From NCBI GenBank assembly GCA_038849555.1, contig JAWCMT010000016.1, positions 1-32,845 of the forward strand: a stretch of 32,845 nucleotides of DNA. The letters are read 5' to 3'. The translations under genes were made by a program, and so were the position numbers. Under the pieces are notes generated by a model, which did no database searches, had not been told where the DNA came from, and saw only the letters and a list, made by a program, of their open reading frames with translations. Source of the stretch: JAOAIV01 sp038849555 (GTDB lineage: Archaea > Thermoproteota > Bathyarchaeia > Bathyarchaeales > Bathycorpusculaceae). Positions 15,426-23,144 of this stretch are shown piece by piece; position 1 is the first letter of the stretch, and each line of letters begins with the position of its first letter.

Positions 15426-16072
15426 AGCTCTTTCTTGCATAGGAACCAATCTATGTATTCGTAGCCTTCATGTGCACGCTGTTCAGCGGCTTCGGTGGTT
15501 GTAGGTGGCGGAACTATAACTTTGTCTCCTGGGCGCCAGTTCGCTGGCATAGCAACCTTATACTTGTCTGCTGTCTGTAGCGCATCTATTATGCGGAGTA
15601 TTTCATCAGTGTTTCTGCCAACGTTTAGTGGATAGTACACCATTGCCCGCAGCGTCATTTCTGGGTCAATGAAGAAGACGCAGCGTATTGCGGCTGTTGT
15701 GCTTTCGCCTGGGTGAATCATGCCATAAAGCATGGCTACCTTCATGTCCAAGTCTGCAATCACTGGAAAGGGAATGTCAACGTTTAGCTTCTCTTTTATT
15801 CTGCGAATCCAAGCTATATGAGAGTATAGACTGTCAATGCTTAGGCCTATTAACTGCACATTACGTTTTACCAGTTCATCGTTTATTTTAGCGAAGGCAA
15901 CGAACTCGGTGGTGCATACTGGGGTAAAGTCAGCTGGATGCGAAAAAAGTATGACCCACTTGCCTTTAAAGTCTGAAAGCTTAATTTTGCCCTTTGTTGT
16001 TACGGCTTCGAAGTCTGGGGCGATTTCGCCTATGCGTGGCATAACATTTTTTGGTTCACATTTTTCTTCCAT
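15413..16072 (-). CDS. Peroxiredoxin (Prx6/archaeal AhpC type)
   Basis: The 219-residue protein contains the peroxidatic motif PVCTTEF (Cys53) preceded by FSHPADFT. It also has the Prx6-type long C-terminal arm with PANWRPGDKVIVPPPTT and a second Cys near the end (WFLCKK, Cys212) that may resolve the sulfenate. It reduces hydrogen peroxide and organic peroxides in the cytoplasm. The ATG at 16072 is chosen since GGTG lies about 8 bases upstream; in-frame ATGs also occur at 16084 and 16129, but the longest would add a hydrophobic stretch overlapping the promoter. It is divergent from an Lrp-type regulator. An oxygen-defence role beside oxygen-sensitive Fmd enzymes is plausible. Confidence 0.93.
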   Translation of the reverse strand: MEEKCEPKNVMPRIGEIAPDFEAVTTKGKIKLSDFKGKWVILFSHPADFTPVCTTEFVAFAKINDELVKRNVQLIGLSIDSLYSHIAWIRRIKEKLNVDIPFPVIADLDMKVAMLYGMIHPGESTTAAIRCVFFIDPEMTLRAMVYYPLNVGRNTDEILRIIDALQTADKYKVAMPANWRPGDKVIVPPPTTTEAAEQRAHEGYEYIDWFLCKKELPTK

Positions 16073-16149
16073 TTTCAACACCATATAATACTTTTTTGAG
16101 AACAAAATACTTATTAACAGTTGTGCCATATTTACTTATCGGAAGAAAA

Positions 16150-16181
16150 AATTCCAAAAAAGGCATAAAAAGTGCGGAATT
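16150..16181. promoter_or_regulatory. Inverted repeat around promoter of Lrp-type regulator
   Basis: AATTCC (16150-16155) and GGAATT (16176-16181) flank a TATA-like GGCATAAAAAG stretch about 20-30 bases before the ATG at 16190. The position suggests an autoregulatory operator for the Lrp protein and predicts a leaderless message. The arms are only six bases, so chance symmetry is possible. Confidence 0.35.
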
Positions 16182-16189
16182 GGTAAAAT

Positions 16190-16627
16190 ATGATGTTGAT
16201 TCCAGACGAAATCGACATGAAAATACTGCAAATACTAGAGAAAGACAGTCGAAGCTCTTTTAATGAGATAGCCAAGAGGCTCAAGTTAAGCGAGTCAGCA
16301 ATAAGAAAAAGAGTGCTGGCACTACAAAACAAGGGAGTAATCAAAAAGTTCACCATTCAAGTAGATCCCGCAAAGCTTGGACTACACAGCGTTGCCATCG
16401 TTGGCGTAGACGTAGAACCGACAAAACTGCTGGAAGTAGCTCAGAAACTCTGCGACATAAGCGAGATCAGAAGCGTAGCCACATCCACAGGCGATCACAT
16501 GATAATGACAGAGATATGGACAAAAGATGGGCGCGAACTCACGAAGCTACTGTCCGAAAAAATCGGCGCCATAGAAGGCGTCAAAAAAATCTGCCCAGCC
16601 ATGATACTTGAAAAATTCAAAGAATAG
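16190..16627 (+). CDS. Lrp/AsnC-family transcriptional regulator
   Basis: The 145-residue protein has the classic two-domain Lrp layout. An N-terminal winged helix opens with IDMKILQILEKDSRSSFNEI and continues AKRLKLSESAIRKRVLALQ, ending near residue 55. A C-terminal RAM ligand-binding domain follows (VAIVGVDVEPTKLLEVAQKL, then VATSTGDHMIMTEIW). Such proteins bind amino acids or other small molecules and act as octamers. The gene is divergent from peroxiredoxin with about 117 bases between starts and has an inverted repeat over its own promoter, so autoregulation and control of prx are the natural first hypotheses. Two adjacent ATGs (16190 and 16193) are both possible starts. Confidence 0.92.
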   Translation: MMLIPDEIDMKILQILEKDSRSSFNEIAKRLKLSESAIRKRVLALQNKGVIKKFTIQVDPAKLGLHSVAIVGVDVEPTKLLEVAQKLCDISEIRSVATSTGDHMIMTEIWTKDGRELTKLLSEKIGAIEGVKKICPAMILEKFKE

Positions 16628-16672
16628 CCTTAAATGTAATTTCATAACCCAGTTTAGTTGCATCTACAACTT

Positions 16673-16700
16673 TTCAAAAAAAAGAGCAAAAATACTCAGA
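16673..16700 (-). terminator. T-tract terminator after CitG-like gene
   Basis: On the minus strand GAGTATTTTTGCTC can form a short stem and is followed by TTTTTTTT about 20 bases after the stop codon. The facing plus-strand Lrp gene ends at 16627, so this stretch separates convergent transcripts. Confidence 0.4.
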
Positions 16701-16709
16701 TGTACGTAC

Positions 16710-17654
16710 TCAGGGTCTGTAGCCGCTGAGAGTGCACAAGGCTAAAGCGGCAGCGGTTAAGTCTGCGGTTGTTCCAGGATTATAAAGGCTATCGGCGTTT
16801 CTGAGTTTTTTGTCAAACACTATAATGCTCTGGCGTCCACTTTCAGTCGTCAAACCGCCCAACTTAAGGATTTGCTGAGCATCACGTGAAATTTCACGGG
16901 CTTTTTCTATGCCGACTTTACGTGCTATAAACGTGTCAGGCCGCTCGGAGAGAACTTTTAGGAAAGTATGGATTATAGCCGTGTTTAAATTTGCACTTTC
17001 CAATTGCTGCATGAGGTAAGGATAGGCAAGATCAAATGTTATTGGGTAGTTGTTAACCCATTCTGAGCAAATGTCGTCATACCCAGCGGCAATTTGGAAA
17101 ACCTTGAAAAGTGAAACTTGCTCCTTAAGCAGGCGCTCCTTTGACTTTGGATCGCGAACATCAAAATCCGGCGCCTCATTAAGCCCGCTTGGCTTAGCTA
17201 TTTCTATCGCCTCATAAAGATAAACCGCGTCCTGAGGAGTTGTAGATTCCACGACAAGTTTCAGGTTCCGCCTTAGCTCCGCCAAATCGAAACCGGCGTC
17301 TTGCATAGGCGTCATGCCGGCCGCAACAGCCAAGGGCACAAACAGCATGATCGTGCCAATAAGAGTGTTGCCGCCTTTTTGCCACGCCGCCACGTCCGTA
17401 GCACAAGCTCGTATGAGCTCGCCGACACCTGCATCCTCAATTTTGAGGTTAGTGTGGGATATGGCTATGCCGCGGGTTGCGGCTTCTTCGAAGGCTTCGC
17501 GAGCCGCGACGGCCGAAGCAAGGAAATGCTCTACACGAGTACCCTCAAAGCCCACCACGAAGTTCACGTTTCCCGGTTTGTCAGCGCTCACTTCAAGCAG
17601 TATGGCGAGCTCTAAGCATTTGGCGATATGCTTGGCTTTTTCGTGACGTTGCAT
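16710..17654 (-). CDS. Triphosphoribosyl-dephospho-CoA synthase-like protein (CitG/MdcB superfamily)
   Basis: The 314-residue protein matches the all-helical CitG superfamily: LLEVSADKPGNVN (about 18-30), GGNTLIGTIMLFVPLA (about 95-110), TPQDAVYLYEAI and the C-terminal LYNPGTTADLTAAALAL. In bacteria CitG makes the citrate/malonate lyase prosthetic group from ATP and dephospho-CoA. There is no lyase gene here. A CitG-like protein is conserved in H4MPT gene clusters of methylotrophic bacteria and in archaea, so a role in tetrahydromethanopterin or methanofuran biosynthesis is more likely (inference from context with mch and fmd). Start at ATG 17654, close behind a TTAATAAA box, suggests a leaderless transcript. 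Confidence 0.8.
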   Translation of the reverse strand: MQRHEKAKHIAKCLELAILLEVSADKPGNVNFVVGFEGTRVEHFLASAVAAREAFEEAATRGIAISHTNLKIEDAGVGELIRACATDVAAWQKGGNTLIGTIMLFVPLAVAAGMTPMQDAGFDLAELRRNLKLVVESTTPQDAVYLYEAIEIAKPSGLNEAPDFDVRDPKSKERLLKEQVSLFKVFQIAAGYDDICSEWVNNYPITFDLAYPYLMQQLESANLNTAIIHTFLKVLSERPDTFIARKVGIEKAREISRDAQQILKLGGLTTESGRQSIIVFDKKLRNADSLYNPGTTADLTAAALALCTLSGYRP

Positions 17655-17688
17655 GAGGGAAAATGGTTTAAAGAAGGTTTATTAACGT

Positions 17689-17706
17689 TGTGTAAAAAAC
17701 TACACA
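17689..17706. promoter_or_regulatory. Inverted repeat between divergent CitG-like and nucleotidyltransferase genes
   Basis: TGTGTA-AAAAAC-TACACA has perfect six-base arms. It sits directly upstream of a TATA-like TTAATAAAC (minus strand, about 17677-17685) serving the CitG-like gene at 17654, and about 47 bases before the GTG of the plus-strand nucleotidyltransferase. It is a candidate operator, without known protein. Confidence 0.4.
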
Positions 17707-17752
17707 CTATTGAAGCATCTAACATAATGAGTCTCTTGAGGAGCAGAAATTT

Positions 17753-18769
17753 GTGCGAGCACGCGAAGGCGAACTGATTAGGACAAAAAACGGCGTAATT
17801 TTCGATGTGAAAGGCTTAGTGCATCCGCCCAGCCGCATTATAGCATTTCCACGGTTTATTCCTTTACCGCAAGGCACACGGAGAAGCACAAGAGACTCGT
17901 ATGGCAAAGTCTACAGCTTCAGCGACCGCTTCAAGTTTCTCGAGCAAAACATGCCTGAACTGATAGTGCATGATTCAGTGTTTGACGAGACCCTATGTGA
18001 AGTGCCAATCAACATTGTTGAGAAGCATTATAACCCCATTAGAAAACTCGGGTTACTACGTACATCCAAGAAGCTAAGCGCGCTGGAGCAGAAGGCGGTG
18101 CAGCTTGCGGAGGAGTTGAAGGAGGCTGCGGGCATTTCATGGAGCGCCATCGGCATTTCTGGCTCCGTGCTTGTCAGTTTAGCCACAGAAAAGTCAGACA
18201 TTGACCTTGTGATTTATGGCTCGGAAAACTGCCGTAAAACATACAAGGCGCTGGAAACCTTGTTGAAGGATAATGCTTCAGCGTTCAAGCCTTACAGCCC
18301 TCTGGAGCTTAGGGCGCTATTCGATTTCCGTTCGAAAGACACCTTCATGAGCTTCGAAGACTTCGCTCGGGTCGAACAGCGCAAGGCTTTCCAAGGCATG
18401 TACGCGGGCACTGAATACTTTATACGCTTCGTTAAAGACTGGAGCGACATCACTGAGCAGTACGGCGACGTCTGCTACAAGAACAGCGGTTACACAAAAA
18501 TAACAGCCACAATTGCAGATGACTCCGAGGCGCTGTTCACGCCATGCACATATCAAATTGAAAACGTTGTAGTTGTTGAAGGCACAAAACTGGAGCCAAT
18601 AAGAGAAATTGCTTCCTTCAGAGGCAGATTCTGCAAACAAGCGAAAAAAGGCGAGACGGTTACTGTGCAGGGAAAAGTTGAGCAGGTAACGGAAAAGCAG
18701 AAGGGGCAGGTTTATTATCGCATTATCATCGGAAATAATCCTTCAGATTATATGATACTGTCGCGCTAG
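17753..18769 (+). CDS. Nucleotidyltransferase-domain protein, paralogue 1
   Basis: The 338-residue protein starts at a GTG with GAGGAG about 9-14 bases upstream. Three parts are seen. The N-terminal module of about 40 residues reads GELIRTKNGVIF then GLVHPPSRIIAF. A pol-beta-type nucleotidyltransferase core has GS at 137-138 and SDIDLVIYG at 148-156. The C-terminal part has DDSEALFTPCTYQI and then an OB-fold-like run with GETVTVQGKVEQV and VYYRIIIG. The same layout is in two neighbours on the opposite strand. The core predicts transfer of a nucleotide to an unknown acceptor; the third acidic residue is not obvious. It ends convergently with paralogue 2, the stops sharing a CTAG. Confidence 0.8.
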   Translation: MRAREGELIRTKNGVIFDVKGLVHPPSRIIAFPRFIPLPQGTRRSTRDSYGKVYSFSDRFKFLEQNMPELIVHDSVFDETLCEVPINIVEKHYNPIRKLGLLRTSKKLSALEQKAVQLAEELKEAAGISWSAIGISGSVLVSLATEKSDIDLVIYGSENCRKTYKALETLLKDNASAFKPYSPLELRALFDFRSKDTFMSFEDFARVEQRKAFQGMYAGTEYFIRFVKDWSDITEQYGDVCYKNSGYTKITATIADDSEALFTPCTYQIENVVVVEGTKLEPIREIASFRGRFCKQAKKGETVTVQGKVEQVTEKQKGQVYYRIIIGNNPSDYMILSR

Positions 18770-19839
18770 TGCAGTGCCCTCAAGACCTGCTCATAGTAAC
18801 GTGGGCAATAAGTTAAGGTAATCTGATGAAAGCTACGCTTAGGCGATTGAACCTCCTCAAGATTACCTTCAACAATAATGGTTTCGTCTCTTTGAACCTG
18901 CTGGCGAAACTCTTCCATGTAAGAGAAAACACGCACCACTTCCGCCGCTTCCTTAGGGCCGCCTAAGACGTCGAGCACTTGTACATTATAAATTGATGGA
19001 ATAAACGATGCCTCATCATCCGCTGTGACGCGCGCCTTAATCTTCGCCCAGCCCTTCCGTATAATTCGCGCTTGCGCATCATACTCCGACTCTATTTCGC
19101 TCCAAGCCTTAACAGGCTCAAACTCGACTTTGATTATTCTGCCGCTCCTTGGTCTATCATCGTATAAGCCGTAAATCATTTTGCGGCGCTGGTGCCAGAT
19201 GAAGTCGTTTACATCAAAATTTTTGAAAAGCCAACGTTTACCCTTCATTGCGTCTTCTGATTCAAATTCGTTGCGCAAACCCGAGTTGCTTCGGGCATAG
19301 ATAGCTTCAAGTGTTTGCCGCATCTTGGCGTTCTCCGCTTTGCCATATACAACAAAGTCAATATCTGAAAATCTTGGGTGATAGAAACCATGCAGCAAAG
19401 AACCGAATACGCCGAAATTCTGCACCGTCAAGTCTGAACTTTCCAGCACGATGCCCAAAACGCGATGCATTGCACGTAGTAACTCGTCTTTCGGCTCAAC
19501 CGCAAGCAAAGACGCCAAACGCTCAGCGGGTCGGCGAGCCGCCATTATGGCGTTTTCAGGCACGCCTACAAGCTTCAGCCTCAACATCTCATGAAAAACC
19601 ATGTACTGCGGATAATTTTTGGCGACAAACTTCATTCCCTCATCATTGTAGAATTTGTAGAAAAGCTGGTTGCCGCCTGTTCTCGGCGCTCTCGGGTCGG
19701 TTGACTTGAAAATATCGCCGGAGGCGTATTCAGCATCGCAAATGAACGCACCGGGCGGGTGAGAATAGCCGAAAACGCGGAAGATCAGGCCTTCCCGTGT
19801 GAGTATACCGTCGCGGTCTCTGAGTTTTAGGCTGGCCAA
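18766..19839 (-). CDS. Nucleotidyltransferase-domain protein, paralogue 2
   Basis: The 357-residue protein begins at a TTG at 19839 with GAGGAAG about 7 bases upstream, inside the end of paralogue 3. It repeats the family layout: RDGILTREGLIF and GYSHPPGAF at the N-terminus, GS at 146-147 with SDIDFVVYG at 158-166, then DDEASFIPSIYNV and an OB-fold-like tail (DETIIVEGNLEEV). Identity with paralogues 1 and 3 is low outside these blocks, so the duplication is old. It overlaps paralogue 3 by 13 bases and is surely co-translated with it. The substrate is unknown; it may be a small RNA, protein or metabolite. Confidence 0.8.
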   Translation of the reverse strand: MASLKLRDRDGILTREGLIFRVFGYSHPPGAFICDAEYASGDIFKSTDPRAPRTGGNQLFYKFYNDEGMKFVAKNYPQYMVFHEMLRLKLVGVPENAIMAARRPAERLASLLAVEPKDELLRAMHRVLGIVLESSDLTVQNFGVFGSLLHGFYHPRFSDIDFVVYGKAENAKMRQTLEAIYARSNSGLRNEFESEDAMKGKRWLFKNFDVNDFIWHQRRKMIYGLYDDRPRSGRIIKVEFEPVKAWSEIESEYDAQARIIRKGWAKIKARVTADDEASFIPSIYNVQVLDVLGGPKEAAEVVRVFSYMEEFRQQVQRDETIIVEGNLEEVQSPKRSFHQITLTYCPRYYEQVLRALH

Positions 19840-20846
19840 ATATATTCTTCCTCTGAGGTAGCGGTTCCAACCACGACTTGATAGTAAACATCGCCTGTCT
19901 TGATAACTTCAACTCGCTCCAGCATCCCTGCAACTTTGATTCTGCTGCCTTGGCGGGCAACGTTTCGGTAACAGCCTATGTTGGAGACGACGCGGTCAGG
20001 AACGCGATCCGGCGGCAACTCCGATTGCGCGTCTAAGGGCTTGTAGTCGGCGATTTTGTAGATGGCTGGGCGGAACATGGTCTCGGTGTCGTCGCTTATG
20101 GCGCACTGGAACTTTACTGGAGCGATTGACGAGAATCTCGCCATGCCATAGAACGTTGTGATTTCCTTTGGCTGGCGGGTGGCATTATACATGAAGATTT
20201 TGCCTTTGTAACGTCCTTGAAATTTACGAGCCGCCTCCAAGCGATTGCCAACGATGTAGCTAAGCGTGCCAGCATCAACAAGCCGCGCGATTGCAGCTTC
20301 AACTTTGCGAAAGTTTTCCGAGCCGTAGACGACAAAGTCGATGTCAGACTCGGGTGCATGCATGTCCAAGGCTATGGAGCCATGGATGCCGAAGTCCTCT
20401 AAGCCGACGCCGGACTCGGCGGAAAGCATGTCTATTAGCTCCAGCGCCAGTTTTTGCAGGCTGTCAGGCGTTTTCACTTGGCGCAGTGCTTTGAGGCGCT
20501 CTCGGGGAACAAAAACTTGCTCGATTCGGTTCAGCGGCGCTGTGATTAGTTCCTTGTTGCGCAAGTAACAGTAGTATACATAATCGGGGAAATTCTTTCT
20601 GAATACTGAAATAAACGTCTTATAATTCTTGGCGGTGTAAAGCTTTTCCGCCCGGAAAAGTTGCTTGTCGCCGTATTTCCAGGTGCGTTCCAGCATTTCA
20701 ACGTCGAAAAGAGAGCGGAATTCGGCGGGGATGTATTTGAGGAATGCGAAAACGCGGTTTTGCGGGTGCTCATACCCGAAGGTGTTGAATATGAAGCCCT
20801 CTTTTGTTACGAAAGTGTCGCCGTCAGCTGGAACCCAATTACTCAT
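19827..20846 (-). CDS. Nucleotidyltransferase-domain protein, paralogue 3
   Basis: From the ATG at 20846 the protein is 339 residues. It opens with DGDTFVTKEGFIFNTFGYEH, the clearest copy of the shared N-terminal module. The nucleotidyltransferase core has GS at 156-157 and SDIDFVVYG at 167-175. The tail carries DDTETMFRPAIYKI and an OB-fold-like segment with GSRIKVAGMLERV and VYYQVVVG. The frame continues upstream to 20912, but the extra residues lack homology to the paralogues and overlap the AT-rich promoter region. It heads a two-gene minus-strand unit with paralogue 2. An archaeal predicted nucleotidyltransferase family is the best general label. Confidence 0.82.
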   Translation of the reverse strand: MSNWVPADGDTFVTKEGFIFNTFGYEHPQNRVFAFLKYIPAEFRSLFDVEMLERTWKYGDKQLFRAEKLYTAKNYKTFISVFRKNFPDYVYYCYLRNKELITAPLNRIEQVFVPRERLKALRQVKTPDSLQKLALELIDMLSAESGVGLEDFGIHGSIALDMHAPESDIDFVVYGSENFRKVEAAIARLVDAGTLSYIVGNRLEAARKFQGRYKGKIFMYNATRQPKEITTFYGMARFSSIAPVKFQCAISDDTETMFRPAIYKIADYKPLDAQSELPPDRVPDRVVSNIGCYRNVARQGSRIKVAGMLERVEVIKTGDVYYQVVVGTATSEEEYIWPA

Positions 20847-20926
20847 TGACGTTTTAACGCACCGCGAAAGAGAATTATGCTGAAGATTAAAAAAGTTATT
20901 GCAGAAAACCAAGCGCTGTGCCGCTG

Positions 20927-21253
20927 TTAAGCGGTTTTTTCGATTATTATTTTGTTTCCCTCAACGTAGATATCGATTTCATCGCCCACTTTGGCGTTTA
21001 TGGCTTTAACCACATCTTCAGGCAGGTACACTATGGGCTTTTTCCCTGCTGTGCTTATTTTCCGCTTTAACTTTAGAGGCTGAGCCACACTACGGATTCT
21101 TTCTCTTATGAGGCGGTACTGTTCTGGCGTGAAAAGCTCCTCTCCGCATTTTGGGCATTTGAGCGCCTTAACATTTCGTAGGATAACATCTCCGTACTCA
21201 AAGTCAACTTCGACTTCTACGTATTCAGTTTTGCATTTCGGGCATTTTGGCAT
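20927..21253 (-). CDS. Antitoxin-like protein: YgiT-type zinc finger fused to AbrB/MazE DNA-binding domain
   Basis: The 108-residue protein has an N-terminal zinc finger with CPKC (about 4-7) and CPKCGEELF (about 33-41), as in MqsA/YgiT antitoxins. After a linker, a C-terminal swapped-hairpin domain follows: GKKPIVYLPEDVV, then AKVGDEIDIYVEGNKIIIE, typical of AbrB/MazE. The ATG at 21253 is preceded by a near-perfect GGAGGTGA that overlaps the stop of the small upstream gene, seven bases away, so the two are tightly coupled. Type II antitoxins usually bind their own operator through such domains, and a palindrome is found at the promoter. Assignment as antitoxin rests on this context. Confidence 0.75.
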   Translation of the reverse strand: MPKCPKCKTEYVEVEVDFEYGDVILRNVKALKCPKCGEELFTPEQYRLIRERIRSVAQPLKLKRKISTAGKKPIVYLPEDVVKAINAKVGDEIDIYVEGNKIIIEKTA

Positions 21254-21260
21254 TTTCTTT

Positions 21261-21485
21261 TCACCTCCCCTTCATGAGGGTTATTATTATGATTTGGTCG
21301 GAATATTCGTGGCAGATAGCAACCCAAACGCCGTTTTTGGTTTTGAGTACGTATTTTGCTTTCGTTTTGCCTTCTTTCTGTTTTTCACCTTCCCAAATTA
21401 TTTTTTCAATTAGGTCAGGGGCTAAATCGTATTTCAAGGCTCGTTGAACTGCATGTTTTGTTAGGCGTATGGGCTTCTTCTGCAC
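21261..21485 (-). CDS. DUF4258-like small protein, putative toxin
   Basis: The 74-residue protein starts at a GTG with AGGA about 8 bases upstream. It reads RLTKHAVQRALKYDLAPDLIEKI, then KAKYVLKTKNGVWVAICHEYSDQIIIIT. The conserved H-x5-R at the N-terminus and the central antiparallel strand region are those of DUF4258 proteins, which are small RelE/BrnT-like folds often paired with an antitoxin. Here the partner downstream carries a YgiT-type zinc finger. Toxin-first order resembles MqsR-MqsA and BrnT-BrnA. If active it would be a ribonuclease; that is inference, and no activity can be read from the sequence alone. Confidence 0.7.
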   Translation of the reverse strand: MQKKPIRLTKHAVQRALKYDLAPDLIEKIIWEGEKQKEGKTKAKYVLKTKNGVWVAICHEYSDQIIIITLMKGR

Positions 21486-21501
21486 GTTAATTCCTAATAA
21501 T

Positions 21502-21522
21502 ATACGTGTAAAATACGTATTT
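21502..21522 (-). promoter_or_regulatory. Palindromic operator candidate at TA-like promoter
   Basis: AAATACGTATTT (21511-21522) is a perfect 12-base palindrome, and a second ATACGT lies at 21502-21507. On the minus strand the palindrome overlaps the TATA-like TTAAATACG, about 30-40 bases before the GTG at 21485. A repressor bound here would block transcription, as expected for toxin-antitoxin autoregulation. Confidence 0.55.
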
Positions 21523-21626
21523 AAGCTTTAAGCAAGAAAGCACAAAAACGTTAACATACTCTTCAAGTCACTTCTTAAAGCCGAAAACTAAAAAAGCAAT
21601 TACTTACGCGAGGCGCATTTTCATGT

Positions 21627-23109
21627 TTAGCCTGTTTGATTCCAGTAGATAATTTCTGGGTACTTTCCCGCCAAGGGCTATGCTGGTTATCATAGACTAT
21701 GTCTAGTTTTGAGCCATACTGTTGTAGCTTGCTTTGAAGTTGCGTCCAAATCTGCTCTGCAACGCTGTCTGGGCTCTATAAGCCCCAAATCGTGTCCTGC
21801 AGGTTACGCATGCCCCACCAATAGTCCTTAGGCAAAACCAATGCAGCCTCAGCCTGGACAGTTCCATGCCACACAAAAGGATTTTGAACTACCTCACGCC
21901 AGAAACGCTCCAAAGCTTCAAAATGCTCAGGCTGCAAAATGCCGTAAGGTCCAGTAATGTTTTCTGCGTAATTAAAAACCACAACATAATCCGCGCCGCA
22001 CTCATACGCCGTGCGCATCTAGCTGTAGATTTCTTCTCCGCTCGCCAAGTAAGGCGGCTCCTTGTACTTTCAAGTTAATATTACGCACCAACTTTTGCCC
22101 TGGAGGTTCGCTGCGCCCCGTACAAGGCCTATCTCCTGAGCAACAGTGTTATTCCAACCCAACTGCGCAAGCACAACGTCATAACCGCTCAAATAACCCC
22201 ACCAGTAAAGAGCATAATCAGAGGTGAAGAGCTTAACGTCAGTTTGGTTATGTATCCTGTCTGTTGTTGCTTGTTGAGTCTTTACATACGATGTGGCTAC
22301 TGCGGGCATATCCTCCATTGTTTGGAATGGACGTGAATCCCAGAGTTGCTGGTAGGGCTCAAACTGAGAAATATCGCCTCTATCGGTCACAACAGATGGC
22401 GAACTTGGGAGCAAGCCCCTTTGCAAGGTGACCGTGCCGTTTGGCAAGTAAACCAAGAATTCGCAGTTTTCAAAATGATAATCATAATCAGCATAGCCTT
22501 TAAACACCGTTATTGTACCATCTGGGAAATAAGTCGTCATGTTGTAACTAACTGAGTCACTGTAACTCAAAATTATTTGACCTGAAAAGTCAAACTGCAT
22601 TACGCTTTCAATAGAGCCATTAGTTTGCCTAATGGTAACGCCCGTTGGTCCTTAGTGACATTACCTAAATTTGGGATGTTATCTAATCGCCCAACATCAT
22701 CCAGCATTTTTCCGCCAGGCTCATCACCGTAATACAATCCCAAGAAGTGGCTGCCCCAGCGTTCCTGTGCAGCATTAATGAAGGCGACGGTTGTGTTTGC
22801 TTGGATCTCAAAGGCACCAACGTAAATTATGATATCTAATCCAGCAGCAACAGCATAATCACATGTTTTCTCCAATTCAGTATTCTCTAATTGTGGAATA
22901 TCCATCTGCAAGGGACCGGACTGCACAACAAACAAGTTAGTATAATCGTTCACTCTATCAATTGGTTGCTTAGCTTCAGCAGCGGTGTTTCCGCCAAAGG
23001 TAACGCCGACATGGAAAGGTTTCTGCATGCCGTTAAAGGCTAACACAGCAATTAAACCTATTAGCAACAGAAAAATCGCTATGGCTGCAAAGAGTATTGC
23101 TCGTTTCAT
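21627..23109 (-). pseudogene. Decayed gene for a membrane-anchored exported protein
   Basis: One ancestral gene can be followed from the ATG at 23109 to a TAA at 21627-21629 across two frameshifts and three stops. The first segment starts with an N-terminal membrane segment (AILFAAIAIFLLLIGLIAVLAF) and contains GVTFGGNT, LDIIIYVG and FLGLYYGDEPGG. Near 22634-22641 one base seems lost, after which reading resumes as IRQTNGSIESV. In-frame stops are TGA at 22070 and TAGs at 22019 and 21776, with sensible protein between them. A second shift near 21672-21680 restores PLAGKYPEIIYWNQTG before the true stop. The family is not recognised; a TIM-barrel-like fold is possible. Since TAG and TGA are ordinary stops in neighbours, decay is favoured over recoding. 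Confidence 0.85.
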
Positions 23110-23144
23110 TTTGGGGACTTCGCCTATTAGGCTCTTTTATTGCG

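Noticed and set aside
16710..17654. Citrate lyase accessory gene citG in the strict sense
   Set aside because: No citrate or malonate lyase subunit genes are in the window; the family membership is kept but the bacterial function is not assigned.
21776..22072. TAG/TGA recoding (pyrrolysine or selenocysteine) in the exported-protein gene
   Set aside because: Two frameshifts accompany the stops and TAG is an ordinary stop elsewhere in the window, so gene decay is simpler.
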